Below are positions 23,931 to 31,616 of a DNA stretch of 64,000 nucleotides, one piece after another. Under the pieces are notes generated by a model. That model did not search any database. It was not told where the DNA came from and saw only the letters and a program-made list of their open reading frames with translations. Every line of letters begins with the position of its first letter. Within the stretch, counting starts at the first letter, position 1. Both the position numbers and the translations under genes were made by a program. The DNA comes from DATLGB01 sp963740765 (GTDB taxonomy: Bacteria > Actinomycetota > Thermoleophilia > Solirubrobacterales > Solirubrobacteraceae): contig CAVUFN010000010.1 in assembly GCA_963740765.1 (NCBI GenBank), positions 186,001 to 250,000 on the forward strand. Direction: 5' to 3'.

Positions 23931-25154
23931 GTGGAAACCGCGGTCGGCGCCGGCCGGCTCGCGCCCGGCGAGCGGCTCCCCTCGGTGCGCGCACTCGCGA
24001 CCGCGCTCGGGGTGAGCCCGACGACGGTGGCGGGCGCCTTCGCCGACCTGCGCCGCCGCGGCGTCGTCGTCTCCCGCCCGCGCAGCGGCGTCGAGGTCGC
24101 CCGCCGCGGGCCGGCGGTCACGACCGCAGCACGCCCGGTCCCGGCCGGAGTACGCGACCTGTCCACGGGCAACCCGGACCCGGCGCTGCTGCCCGACGTG
24201 GTGCGCGCGCTGCGCACGCTGGACGCGGCCCCACGGCTGTACGGCACGGAGGCGGTCGACCCTGCGCTGCGCGCGGCGGTCGGCGCCAAGGGTGATCTCG
24301 CCGTCACCGGCGGCGGCCTGGACGGCATCGAGCGCGTGCTCGCCGCCCAGCTCGCGCCGGGGGACGCCGTGGCCGTCGAGGACCCCGGTTTCTCGTCCGT
24401 GGTCGACGTGATCCGCGCCCTCGGCCTCACCCCGCTGCCCGTCCCGATCGACGCGGAGGGGATGCGCGCCGACGCCATCCCAGCGCAGGCGCGCGCCGTC
24501 ATCCTCACCCCGCGCGGGCACAACCCGACGGGCGCGATCCTCTCGCCCGCCCGGGCGAGGGCGCTCCGGCGCGTCCTCGAGCCCGACGTCCTCGTCGTCG
24601 AGGACGACCATCTCGGGCCGGTCGCGGGGGCGCCGCTGCGCAGCATCGTGGAGGGCCGAGATCGCTGGGCGGTGGTCTCGTCCGTCTCCAAGTGGCTCGG
24701 CCCGGACCTGCGCTGTGCCGTCGTGGCGGGCGACGCCACGACGATCCGGCGCGTCCAGGCCCGTCAGGCACTCGGGCCGGGCTGGGTCTCCACGCTCATC
24801 CAGCGGGCCGTCGCCCACCTATGGACCGACCCCGAGACGGCGGCGCTCAGCGAGCAGGCGACGACGGTCTACGCCGGGCGCCGCCGCGCGCTCGTGACGG
24901 CGCTGGCCGCGCACGGCATCGCCGCGCTCGGGGACAGCGGCCTCAACGTCTGGATCCCCGTCGAGGAGGAGGAGCACGCGGCCGCCGGGCTGCTCGCGGC
25001 AGGCTGGGCGGTCGCGGCCGGCGCGCGCTTCCGGCACGCGTCCCCACCCGGCCTGCGCGTCACCACCGCGACCCTGCGCCCGGCCGAGGCGACGGCGCTC
25101 GCCGCCGACCTCGCCGGTCTGCTGACCCCTTCCACCCGCACCCGCGCGGCTTGA
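23931..25154 (+). CDS. MocR-type GntR/aminotransferase fusion regulator
   Basis: 407 residues from GTG 23931. Residues about 1-55 are a GntR winged helix (LPSVRALATALGVSPTTVAG) and about 75-400 a fold-type I aminotransferase domain with the PLP lysine in SSVSKWLGPDLR and the phosphate/ring motifs TPRGHNPTGA and VVEDDHLGP. Homology of the helix-turn-helix seems to begin about 7 codons earlier (LREIAAS), which would need a CTG start at 23910; the true start is therefore uncertain. Regulators of this type (PdxR, GabR, TauR) respond to PLP or an amino compound. The PNPOx-family gene across the palindrome is the obvious target. Confidence 0.88.
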   Translation: METAVGAGRLAPGERLPSVRALATALGVSPTTVAGAFADLRRRGVVVSRPRSGVEVARRGPAVTTAARPVPAGVRDLSTGNPDPALLPDVVRALRTLDAAPRLYGTEAVDPALRAAVGAKGDLAVTGGGLDGIERVLAAQLAPGDAVAVEDPGFSSVVDVIRALGLTPLPVPIDAEGMRADAIPAQARAVILTPRGHNPTGAILSPARARALRRVLEPDVLVVEDDHLGPVAGAPLRSIVEGRDRWAVVSSVSKWLGPDLRCAVVAGDATTIRRVQARQALGPGWVSTLIQRAVAHLWTDPETAALSEQATTVYAGRRRALVTALAAHGIAALGDSGLNVWIPVEEEEHAAAGLLAAGWAVAAGARFRHASPPGLRVTTATLRPAEATALAADLAGLLTPSTRTRAA

Positions 25155-25179
25155 GGGTCCCTTGATCTAGGATCGCGCA

Positions 25180-27606
25180 ATGAGGAGGCTCGGGGTGGTG
25201 GCTGCGCTTGCCGCAGCGTTCGTGGTGCCGGCGACAGCGGGTGCGGCGGAGACGAAGTACTCGCTGGCCAACGGCTGCTTCGCGGCGTCCGGGCTCCCCG
25301 GCGCCGAGCAGGTGCGCATGCAGGCGACCGGCCTCGGTTCCTACCTGCTGTACCGCCCCGACCGGACCTTCGTCGCCCTCGTCGACGGCGCGCCGAGCGT
25401 CGCCACCGCACCGAGCCCCGCCGCGGACTGGACGGTCGAGCCCGCCACGGGCGGCGCCTTCACCCTGGCCGCGAAAGCCGACCCGGCGAAGCCGTTCACC
25501 GTCACCTTCACCCCTGCCATGGGCTGCGCCGACTACCCGGAGGCCGAGCTCGACGCGACGGGCACGCCCGCAAAGGGCGCGACCTCGTACGGCAGCACCC
25601 AGGGTCTGGTCGAGGGTCACATGCACTGGATGAGCTACCAGTACTTCGGCGGCAACTTCCATTGCGGCGCGCCGTGGGACCCGTACGGCATCACCTCGGC
25701 GCTGCCCGACTGCTCATCGGTGGAGGGGCCGCAGGGCACGACCGCCAGCTTCCAGAACTTCCTCAACTACGGCAACCCGGCCCAGGCGCACGACACGCGC
25801 GGCTACCCGACGATGGCCCAGACCGACGCCGGCAACCTGACCGTCGAGGGCACGTACTGGAAGTGGATCCAGCGCGCGTGGATGTCCGGCCTGCGGGTGA
25901 TGGTCATGGGCGTCAACGAGAACCGGGTCCTGTGCGAGCTGCAGACCAACCGCAAGCACGGCTGCAACGAGATGGACACGGTGCGCACGGGCTTCAAGGC
26001 GCTGCACGAGCTCGAGGACTACGTCGACGCGCAGTCCGGTGGCCCGGGCAAGGGCTTCTTCCAGATCGTCACCGACCCCTACGAGGCGCGCCGCGTCGTC
26101 AACCAGGGCCGCATGGCGGTCATCCAGGAGGTCGAGATCTCCGAGCCGTTCGACTGCGCGAACATCGACGCGCCGACGTGCGACCAGGCGCAGGTGGACC
26201 GCCAGCTCGACGAGCTCTACAAGCTCGGCGTCCGCTCGTCCCTGCTCCTGAACAAGTTCGACAACCCACTGACCGGCGTGCGCTTCGACGCCGGGATCAC
26301 CGGCGTCGTCATCAACGAGGGCAACAAGGCGAGCGCCGGCCAGTACTGGAGCGCGGAGACCTGCAAGGGCGCGCTGGCCGACAACACGATCCAGACGCTG
26401 TCGCCGCAGGCCGATGCGGTGTTCAGTCAGCTGCTGGCCACGGTCGGCATCCAGTCGGGGACGACCCCCAACTATCCACCCGCGCCGCACTGCAACACCC
26501 GCGGCCTGACGACGCTGGGCAAGCACGTCGTCAACCGGATGATGGACCTGAAGATGATCGTGAACCCCGACCACATGAGCCAGGCCGGGGTGGACGAGAC
26601 GCTGACGCTGCTCGAGGCGCGCGACTACTCCGGCGTCATCTCACCGCACGGCTGGATGGACCCGGGCAACTGGCCGCGGCTTTGGAAGCTCGGCGGCATG
26701 GCGTTCCCCGGCCACTCGAGCGCGACGTCCTACGTGGACGAGTGGAAGAAGTTCCGCCCGAAGTCGACGCCGTACAAGTTCGGCTGGGGCTACGGCGCCG
26801 ACCTCGGCGGCCTCTCCCACCAGCCGGAGGTCGAGGGCGACGGCGCCATCACCTACCCCTTCAAGTCCTACGACGGCTCGGTCACCTTCGAGCGTCAGAA
26901 GACCGGCGACCGGACCTTCGACTACACGAAGGAGGGCGTCGCCCACTACGGCCTGTACCCCGACTGGTTCGAGGACCTGCGCCGCCTCGGCGGGCAGGCG
27001 ATGGTCGACGACATGCTGGCCGGCGCCGAGTCCTACCTGGAGATGTGGGAGCGAGCCGACGGCGTTCCGGACACCGCCTGTCATACCCGCGGCGGACCGA
27101 TCGGCCCCGGCGGCCGTGGCGACCTCCACATCGGCCCGGACTGGGTGACCCTGCTGAAGTCCGCGGGCCAGCCCCAGCAGCGCACGCGCGCCTGGAGCTG
27201 GTGCGTGCGGGGGCCCAGGAACGTCGACAAGGCGGACGTCGCCGTGCTGTCGAAGGCCGGCCGCGTCGAGCTCGTCGGCACCACCGCGCGGCGCTTCGCC
27301 GGGCCGTTCCGGGTCGGCAACCGCGCGTCCTTCAAGGGCATCAAGCGCCGCGGGCGCTACGTCGCGCTCGCCCGCCGGGGCCGCATCCGCGCGGCCGGCG
27401 CGGCCGCCAGGACGCTCAAGCGCAAGGCCGTCAAGCGCGACATCCGCCGCGTGGCCGCCGCTCGGGCGTCCCAGGTCACCAAGCCCGCCTTCACCCCCGC
27501 CGACGCCCAGCGCGCCGGCCGGCTGACCGGCTACGCCCTCGCGGGCGCGTCGAACCCGGAGCTCAACCGGGCCTTGACGCTGTACTGCCAGCTGCAGCTG
27601 GGCTGA
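25180..27606 (+). CDS. Large secreted amidohydrolase-superfamily-like protein
   Basis: 808 residues. Signal peptide (MRRLGVVAALAAAFVVPATA), an N-terminal beta domain (about 25-140), then a long catalytic-like domain opening with VEGHMHWMSYQYFGG (His147 and His149 as an HxH metal site) and later NPDHMSQAG (Asp464, His465), ISPHGW (His490) and FPGHSS (His512), the spacing expected of a TIM-barrel metal hydrolase related to amidohydrolases or membrane dipeptidases. The C-terminal 130 residues are Arg/Lys/Ala-rich, perhaps for wall association. TAGGAT at 25168-25173 is 6 nt from the ATG, so the transcript is probably leaderless. The substrate is unknown. Confidence 0.72.
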   Translation: MRRLGVVAALAAAFVVPATAGAAETKYSLANGCFAASGLPGAEQVRMQATGLGSYLLYRPDRTFVALVDGAPSVATAPSPAADWTVEPATGGAFTLAAKADPAKPFTVTFTPAMGCADYPEAELDATGTPAKGATSYGSTQGLVEGHMHWMSYQYFGGNFHCGAPWDPYGITSALPDCSSVEGPQGTTASFQNFLNYGNPAQAHDTRGYPTMAQTDAGNLTVEGTYWKWIQRAWMSGLRVMVMGVNENRVLCELQTNRKHGCNEMDTVRTGFKALHELEDYVDAQSGGPGKGFFQIVTDPYEARRVVNQGRMAVIQEVEISEPFDCANIDAPTCDQAQVDRQLDELYKLGVRSSLLLNKFDNPLTGVRFDAGITGVVINEGNKASAGQYWSAETCKGALADNTIQTLSPQADAVFSQLLATVGIQSGTTPNYPPAPHCNTRGLTTLGKHVVNRMMDLKMIVNPDHMSQAGVDETLTLLEARDYSGVISPHGWMDPGNWPRLWKLGGMAFPGHSSATSYVDEWKKFRPKSTPYKFGWGYGADLGGLSHQPEVEGDGAITYPFKSYDGSVTFERQKTGDRTFDYTKEGVAHYGLYPDWFEDLRRLGGQAMVDDMLAGAESYLEMWERADGVPDTACHTRGGPIGPGGRGDLHIGPDWVTLLKSAGQPQQRTRAWSWCVRGPRNVDKADVAVLSKAGRVELVGTTARRFAGPFRVGNRASFKGIKRRGRYVALARRGRIRAAGAAARTLKRKAVKRDIRRVAAARASQVTKPAFTPADAQRAGRLTGYALAGASNPELNRALTLYCQLQLG

Positions 27607-27634
27607 GCAGCTCAGATCGCGGCCGGGCCCTACC

Positions 27635-28435
27635 TCAGGCGGCGGCGGGGGCGGCGTCCGCGATCAGCTTCTTGAGCTTGCGGCGCGGCGCGGTGAGACC
27701 GGTGCGCTCCAGGACCTCGTCGGCGAGCTGGAGGTAGTCGACCCCGAGATCGGGCCGGTGGTCGAGGATCGACTTCGCCCGCTCGGCGGACTCGGCGTAG
27801 GCGATGGAGGAGCGGATGACGGTCTCGAAGACCTTGTCCGGGAAGTGCTCCTTGAGCGACTCGAAGGCCTCGCGCGAGTGGACGGTGCGCATGTCGGCGA
27901 TGTTGAGCACGACGCCCAGCCAATCGAGGTCGTCGTTGTAGTACTCCTTGGCCTGCTCGACCACCTCGAGGGCGCCCTCGACGCCCTGGAGCGCGAAGTA
28001 CTGGGCCTCCGAGCTGATCAGTGCGTAGTCGGCGGCCACGAGTCCGTTGACGGTCAGCAGGCCGAGTGCGGGCGGGCAGTCGACGAGGATGACGTCGTGG
28101 CGCTTGCGCGCGTCCTTGAGCGCCTTGCGCAGGACCAGCTCGCGGCCCATCTTGCCGCTCAGTGACCGCTCCACCTCGGCGAGGATGGGGGAGGCGGGCA
28201 TGACGCCGTCGTGCTCGGCGTCCTTGGCCTTGGCCTTGCCGGCGAGGACGTCGGCCACCGTCGGGGTGGCGTCCGGGGCGACGTCGAAGTAGTCCGACAG
28301 GTTCCCCTGCGGGTCGAGGTCGATCGCCAGCACGTCGAGATCGAGCCGACGGAGGACGTCGGTCAGCGTGCGAACGGTCGTTGTCTTGCCCGTGCCCCCC
28401 TTGAGGGACAGGACGGCAATGGTCGTGGCGGCCAT
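27635..28435 (-). CDS. ParA/MinD-family ATPase
   Basis: 266 residues. Deviant Walker A motif LKGGTGKTTT (about 11-20), Walker A' in AIDLDPQGNLSDYF, Walker B in VILVDCPPALGLLTVN. No N-terminal DNA-binding domain and no ParB partner is adjacent, so it is an orphan rather than the chromosomal segregation pair; orphan members position large complexes or act on chromosomes. TAACGT (plus-strand 28447-28452) is 11 nt before the ATG and contains the stop codon of the FHA gene immediately upstream, suggesting an internal promoter in addition to read-through. Confidence 0.9.
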   Translation of the reverse strand: MAATTIAVLSLKGGTGKTTTVRTLTDVLRRLDLDVLAIDLDPQGNLSDYFDVAPDATPTVADVLAGKAKAKDAEHDGVMPASPILAEVERSLSGKMGRELVLRKALKDARKRHDVILVDCPPALGLLTVNGLVAADYALISSEAQYFALQGVEGALEVVEQAKEYYNDDLDWLGVVLNIADMRTVHSREAFESLKEHFPDKVFETVIRSSIAYAESAERAKSILDHRPDLGVDYLQLADEVLERTGLTAPRRKLKKLIADAAPAAA

Positions 28436-28449
28436 GAAGGCCGCTCACG

Positions 28450-28929
28450 TTAGTCGGCTGAAGCGGTCGCGGTCGGGACCGCGGACCCGACGGTCGCCGT
28501 GTCCAGGAAGAACAGCGTGTGGCGACCCACCGTGATCTGGTCGCCGTCCTTGAGCGGGCTCCATTCGACGCGGCGGCCGTTGACGTAGACGCCGTTCAGC
28601 GAGCGGTCGTCGAGCACCCGCGTGCCGTCGGCCTGGTGGACGATCAGGGCGTGCCGGCGGGAGACGGTGGCGTCGTCGAAACGCACGTCGGCGGCCAGGG
28701 AACGGCCGATCCGCGTCCACTCGCGCTGGACCGGGACGACCTGCTGGTTGCCCGAGTCCTCGAAGGCGAGGTACTTGCCCGGGACGGTCAGCTGGTCGCG
28801 CGCCTCAGCCACCCAGCTGGGCTGGGCGGCGTCGGGTTCAGGAGCAGGCTCCGCGTTCGCCGGCATGCCGGCCCCGGACAGGGGCAGCGTCCCGGTGGCT
28901 TCGAGATCGCTGGGCAGACGTGGATCCAT
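28450..28929 (-). CDS. FHA-domain protein
   Basis: 159 residues: an acidic, Pro-rich N-terminal 50 residues, then one forkhead-associated domain with the phosphothreonine-binding residues Gly75-Arg76-Ser77, SRRH (90-93) and SLNGVYVNG (110-118). Binds phosphothreonine peptides made by Ser/Thr kinases. The start has a strong ribosome binding site (AAAGGAGAA) and a TATATT hexamer about 70 bases upstream (plus-strand 28998-29003) that may be its -10. The neighbouring ParA-type ATPase, 14 bases downstream, is a plausible functional partner. Confidence 0.9.
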   Translation of the reverse strand: MDPRLPSDLEATGTLPLSGAGMPANAEPAPEPDAAQPSWVAEARDQLTVPGKYLAFEDSGNQQVVPVQREWTRIGRSLAADVRFDDATVSRRHALIVHQADGTRVLDDRSLNGVYVNGRRVEWSPLKDGDQITVGRHTLFFLDTATVGSAVPTATASAD

Positions 28930-29071
28930 GGTCAGTTCTCCTTTGTGCAGCAGGGGCGAGATCCGGCGGGCGGTCCTCGCAACCTTCTCCGCCGACCAAT
29001 ATACGGGCGCGCACTCATCCCCGCCGTGGACTTGAAGGGCTTTTTACCCAGGGGGCGAACTCCCGGAAACC

Positions 29072-29365
29072 ATGGCTTCGACAACGCCTCCTCGCACGCT
29101 GCGGCGCGTGCGCTCCCGGGCCTTCGAGATCGAGGCGGCCCTGTTGCGGGCTTCCGTCGACGCCCTCGCCGCGGTCCGCCCGGCCTGCCGCCACTGCCAC
29201 CGTACGCCCCTCGTGGGCGAGCGCATCCACATCTACGAGGGTCGCCACCGCACGGACGTGGTGTGCGACCTGTGCCGCCCGCTGCGCACCGCCGCGCCCG
29301 ATCGCACGGAGCTCGTGCGCTCCGCGGAGCAGGGCGCGTCGGTGCAGATGCTCGACCGCGCCTGA
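29072..29365 (+). CDS. Small protein with a CxxC...CxxC zinc-ribbon-like site
   Basis: 97 residues, not assigned to a family. It has a basic N-terminal helix (RRVRSRAFEIEAALLRASVD) and two Cys pairs, CRHC at 39-42 and CDLC at 65-68, spaced as in small zinc ribbons. The segment between them (GERIHIYEGRHRTDVV) is a beta hairpin. ATG 29072 has no good Shine-Dalgarno. It lies 23 bases before the dehydrogenase gene on the same strand. Zinc binding is likely; whether it contacts nucleic acid or protein cannot be told. Confidence 0.62.
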   Translation: MASTTPPRTLRRVRSRAFEIEAALLRASVDALAAVRPACRHCHRTPLVGERIHIYEGRHRTDVVCDLCRPLRTAAPDRTELVRSAEQGASVQMLDRA

Positions 29366-29388
29366 CGCGGGCTGGTAGACATCCGCCC

Positions 29389-30219
29389 GTGCACGGGCGG
29401 CGAGTGATCATCACCGGCGCGGCGCGCGGGATCGGCGCCATGACGGCGCGCAGGCTGCACGCCCGGGGCGCCCGCGTGGCGCTGCTGGGTCTCGAGCCCG
29501 ACCTGCTGGCCGGGGTCGCCACCGAGTGCGGCGACGCGCCGTGGGTCGAGTGCGACGTCGCCGACCGCGCCGCGGTGCAGGCGGCCGTCGAGGACTGCGT
29601 CGGGCGGCTGGGTGGGCTGGACGTCGCGGTCGCGAACGCCGGCGTCGGAGCCCAGATGACGCTGATCGACGGGGACGACTCCGTCTGGGACACGAGCTTC
29701 GCGGTCAACCTCGGCGGCTCCTTCAACCTCGTCCGCGCCGCCGGGCCGCACATCAGCCACCCGCACGGCTACTTCCTGATGACGGCCTCGCTGGCGGCGG
29801 CGGTGCACCTGCCGCTGATGTCGGCCTACTGCGCCTCCAAGGCCGCCGTCGAATCGCTCGGGGACTCCCTGCGCATCGAGCTGCGACCGTCCGGCGCGAA
29901 GGTGGGCGTCGCCTACTTCGCCGAGCTCGACACGGACATGACCTCGCGCGGCTTCGCCACCGAGGCCGCGGCGCGGATGCCCCTCGGCGGGCACGGCCAC
30001 CTGCCGGTGAGCCCGGTCGAGCCGGCCATCGAGGCGATCGTGCGTGGCATCGAGAAACGCTCGCGCCGGATCGTGTCCCCTTGGTGGGTCGCGGCGGCGC
30101 TGCCCACGCGGATGATCGTCCAGCGCGCGGTCGAGCTGCAGGCGCGGCGCGGGCTGGCCAGGACGCTCGAGATCGCGCGCGCCGAGCGCCCGGGGATGAC
30201 CACCGAGCAGCCCCGCTGA
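29389..30219 (+). CDS. Short-chain dehydrogenase/reductase
   Basis: 276 residues from GTG 29389. Cofactor loop TGAARGIG at 9-16, NAG motif VANAGVG near 81-87, and the catalytic Ser134, Tyr147 and Lys151 (SAYCASK). The basic residues after the cofactor loop leave NAD versus NADP open. The C-terminal 40 residues (RIVSPWWVAAALPTRMIVQR) are typical of the membrane-associated lipid-modifying branch. The substrate is not known. Its stop codon overlaps the first unit of a diverged inverted repeat (30218-30271). Confidence 0.88.
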   Translation: MHGRRVIITGAARGIGAMTARRLHARGARVALLGLEPDLLAGVATECGDAPWVECDVADRAAVQAAVEDCVGRLGGLDVAVANAGVGAQMTLIDGDDSVWDTSFAVNLGGSFNLVRAAGPHISHPHGYFLMTASLAAAVHLPLMSAYCASKAAVESLGDSLRIELRPSGAKVGVAYFAELDTDMTSRGFATEAAARMPLGGHGHLPVSPVEPAIEAIVRGIEKRSRRIVSPWWVAAALPTRMIVQRAVELQARRGLARTLEIARAERPGMTTEQPR

Positions 30220-30271
30220 ACCGCGCTCCGGCACTTCGCCCGCACCGACCGGATGTCGCGGAGCGCGGTAC
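30218..30271. repeat. Diverged relative of the 23-bp repeat unit, inverted pair
   Basis: A forward unit beginning GAACCGCGCTCCG at 30218 and an inverted unit ending CGGAGCGCGGTAC at 30271. ACCGCGCTCCG (30220-30230) and CGGAGCGCGGT (30259-30269) are an 11-bp perfect inverted repeat. It resembles single units of the 109-bp element at 31453 and 40307 but has only one unit of each orientation, 31 bases apart. It could also act as a terminator stem after the dehydrogenase gene. Confidence 0.5.
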
Positions 30272-30314
30272 GGCCGCCGCAGCGCCCGCACCGGCACGTA
30301 GGATGCGCCGACAG

Positions 30315-30830
30315 ATGGATCCCGTCACCACCAGCGTCACCGTCGACAAGCCCCGCGAGGAGGTGTTCGCCTACCTGGCGGACATCGCCAACCACGCGGA
30401 GTTCATGACGCCGCTGTTCGACGACTGGCGCCTGACCCGCGAGGACTCCTACGGCACGGGCGCCGGGGCGCGCTTCCGCGCCCAGGGCCGCATGGATCGC
30501 TTCGGCTGGGGCGAGATCAACTTCCTCGAGGTCGAGGCGCCGCGCCTGATCGTCGGCGTCGGCCGGGGTGGCAAGTACAACCGCATCAAGACCTACTGCG
30601 AGTGGACGCTCGAGCCCGCGGGCCAGGACGGCACGCGCGTGACGCTGATGTGGGAGACGGAGCCGCCGCTGCCCACGGACCGCATCGTCGAAGCGCTGTC
30701 GCGGCGGCGCGCCTGGTTCAAGCGCGGCTCGCGCAAGGCCCTCAAGGCGCTGCGCACGCGCCTCGAGGAGGGACGCGCCAAGGGGGAGCGGACCACCGTC
30801 TCCGGCCTGTACCCTTCGCCGCGCGTATGA
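30315..30830 (+). CDS. SRPBCC/START-like domain protein
   Basis: 171 residues. ATG 30315 is preferred over ATG 30303 because TAGGAT (30299-30304) lies 10 nt upstream and overlaps the earlier ATG. The sequence opens VTTSVTVDKPREEVFAYLAD and has the alternating strands of the helix-grip fold with a hydrophobic cavity; members bind lipids, polyketides or other hydrophobic ligands. The C-terminal helix is basic (RKALKALRTRLEEG). It is coupled by an ATGA overlap to the lipoprotein gene that follows. Confidence 0.82.
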   Translation: MDPVTTSVTVDKPREEVFAYLADIANHAEFMTPLFDDWRLTREDSYGTGAGARFRAQGRMDRFGWGEINFLEVEAPRLIVGVGRGGKYNRIKTYCEWTLEPAGQDGTRVTLMWETEPPLPTDRIVEALSRRRAWFKRGSRKALKALRTRLEEGRAKGERTTVSGLYPSPRV

Positions 30831-31396
30831 AGCGGCTCCTCCTCGCCCTGACCATCATGGCCGCCGTGGCCGCTTCCGGCTGCGGTTCGTCGGACCCCGG
30901 CAGCGCCGTCGTCGAGGCGGACACCGAGGGCGTCTGGGTCGACGTCGGCCCGCTGGACTACCACATCCAGGGCTCGCGCCAGCTCAACGCGGCCCAGGTG
31001 CCGGACGACCGGTACCTCGCCGGCCTGGGCCAGGGCGTCACGGAGCCGAAGGCCGACGAGATCTGGTTCGCGGTCTTCCTGCGCATCGAGAACAAGACGG
31101 ACCAGGCCGCGCAGACGGCCGAGGAGTTCGAGATCGAGGACACGGAGGGCAAGGTCTTCAAGCCCGTCGAGCAGGACACGGCGACCAACCCGTTCGCCTA
31201 CCAGCCGAGCAAGCTGGGCGCCAGCGAGGTCATGCCGCACCCGGACTCGACGCAGGAGTTCGATTCGACCGCGGGCTCGATGCTGCTGTTCAAGCTCCCG
31301 CTGACCACGATCGCCGACCGCCCGCTCGAGTTCCACATCAAGGCGCCCCCCGGCGAGGCCGAGCCGGCCGACGCCGAAGTCGACCTCGACGTCTGA
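30827..31396 (+). CDS. Lipoprotein of unknown function
   Basis: 189 residues with a lipoprotein signal peptide (MKRLLLALTIMAAVAASGC, Cys19). The mature part is a beta-sandwich-like domain with the pattern EIWFAVFLRIENKTDQAAQT and FEIEDTEGKVFKPVE, resembling the immunoglobulin-like DUF4352-type modules found in exported lipoproteins. It would sit outside the membrane. Translationally coupled to the START-like protein. Function unknown. Confidence 0.7.
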   Translation: MKRLLLALTIMAAVAASGCGSSDPGSAVVEADTEGVWVDVGPLDYHIQGSRQLNAAQVPDDRYLAGLGQGVTEPKADEIWFAVFLRIENKTDQAAQTAEEFEIEDTEGKVFKPVEQDTATNPFAYQPSKLGASEVMPHPDSTQEFDSTAGSMLLFKLPLTTIADRPLEFHIKAPPGEAEPADAEVDLDV

Positions 31397-31429
31397 CGCT
31401 CGCGCCTCGCGGCGCCCGTCCGGGCATTT

Positions 31430-31587
31430 CGGCATTGAAGGGGTGAGGGCGTCAACTGCGTCGGTTGGGTACCGGTTGCTCCGAACTCCGCTCCGTAGGT
31501 ACCGGTTTCCGGAACCAACGAAGCGCGGTTCGCGCTGACCGGTACCCACAGAGCACGGTTCCGCCCGAACCCATTCCCTCAATGCCG
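31430..31587. repeat. 109-bp four-unit dyad repeat element, intergenic copy
   Basis: This fills most of the 220-base gap between the lipoprotein and PBP genes. Four 23-bp units lie at 31453-31475 and 31483-31505 (forward) and 31509-31531 and 31539-31561 (inverted), so start spacing is 30, 26 and 30. The unit consensus is (G/C)AACCGCGCT, five variable bases, GGT(T/A)CCGG. The two halves are separated by 3 bases, so the whole can fold as one long hairpin. An outer 9-bp inverted repeat, CGGCATTGA (31430-31438) and TCAATGCCG (31579-31587), encloses it. A second copy with identical geometry is inside the AddB-like gene at 40307. Confidence 0.85.
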
Positions 31588-31616
31588 CAGTTCTGTCCCG
31601 GGCTGCGGTCTGAGCC

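Noticed and set aside
31453..31561. The four-unit repeat as a small CRISPR array
   Set aside because: Units alternate orientation, gaps are only 3-7 bases and there are no spacers or cas genes.
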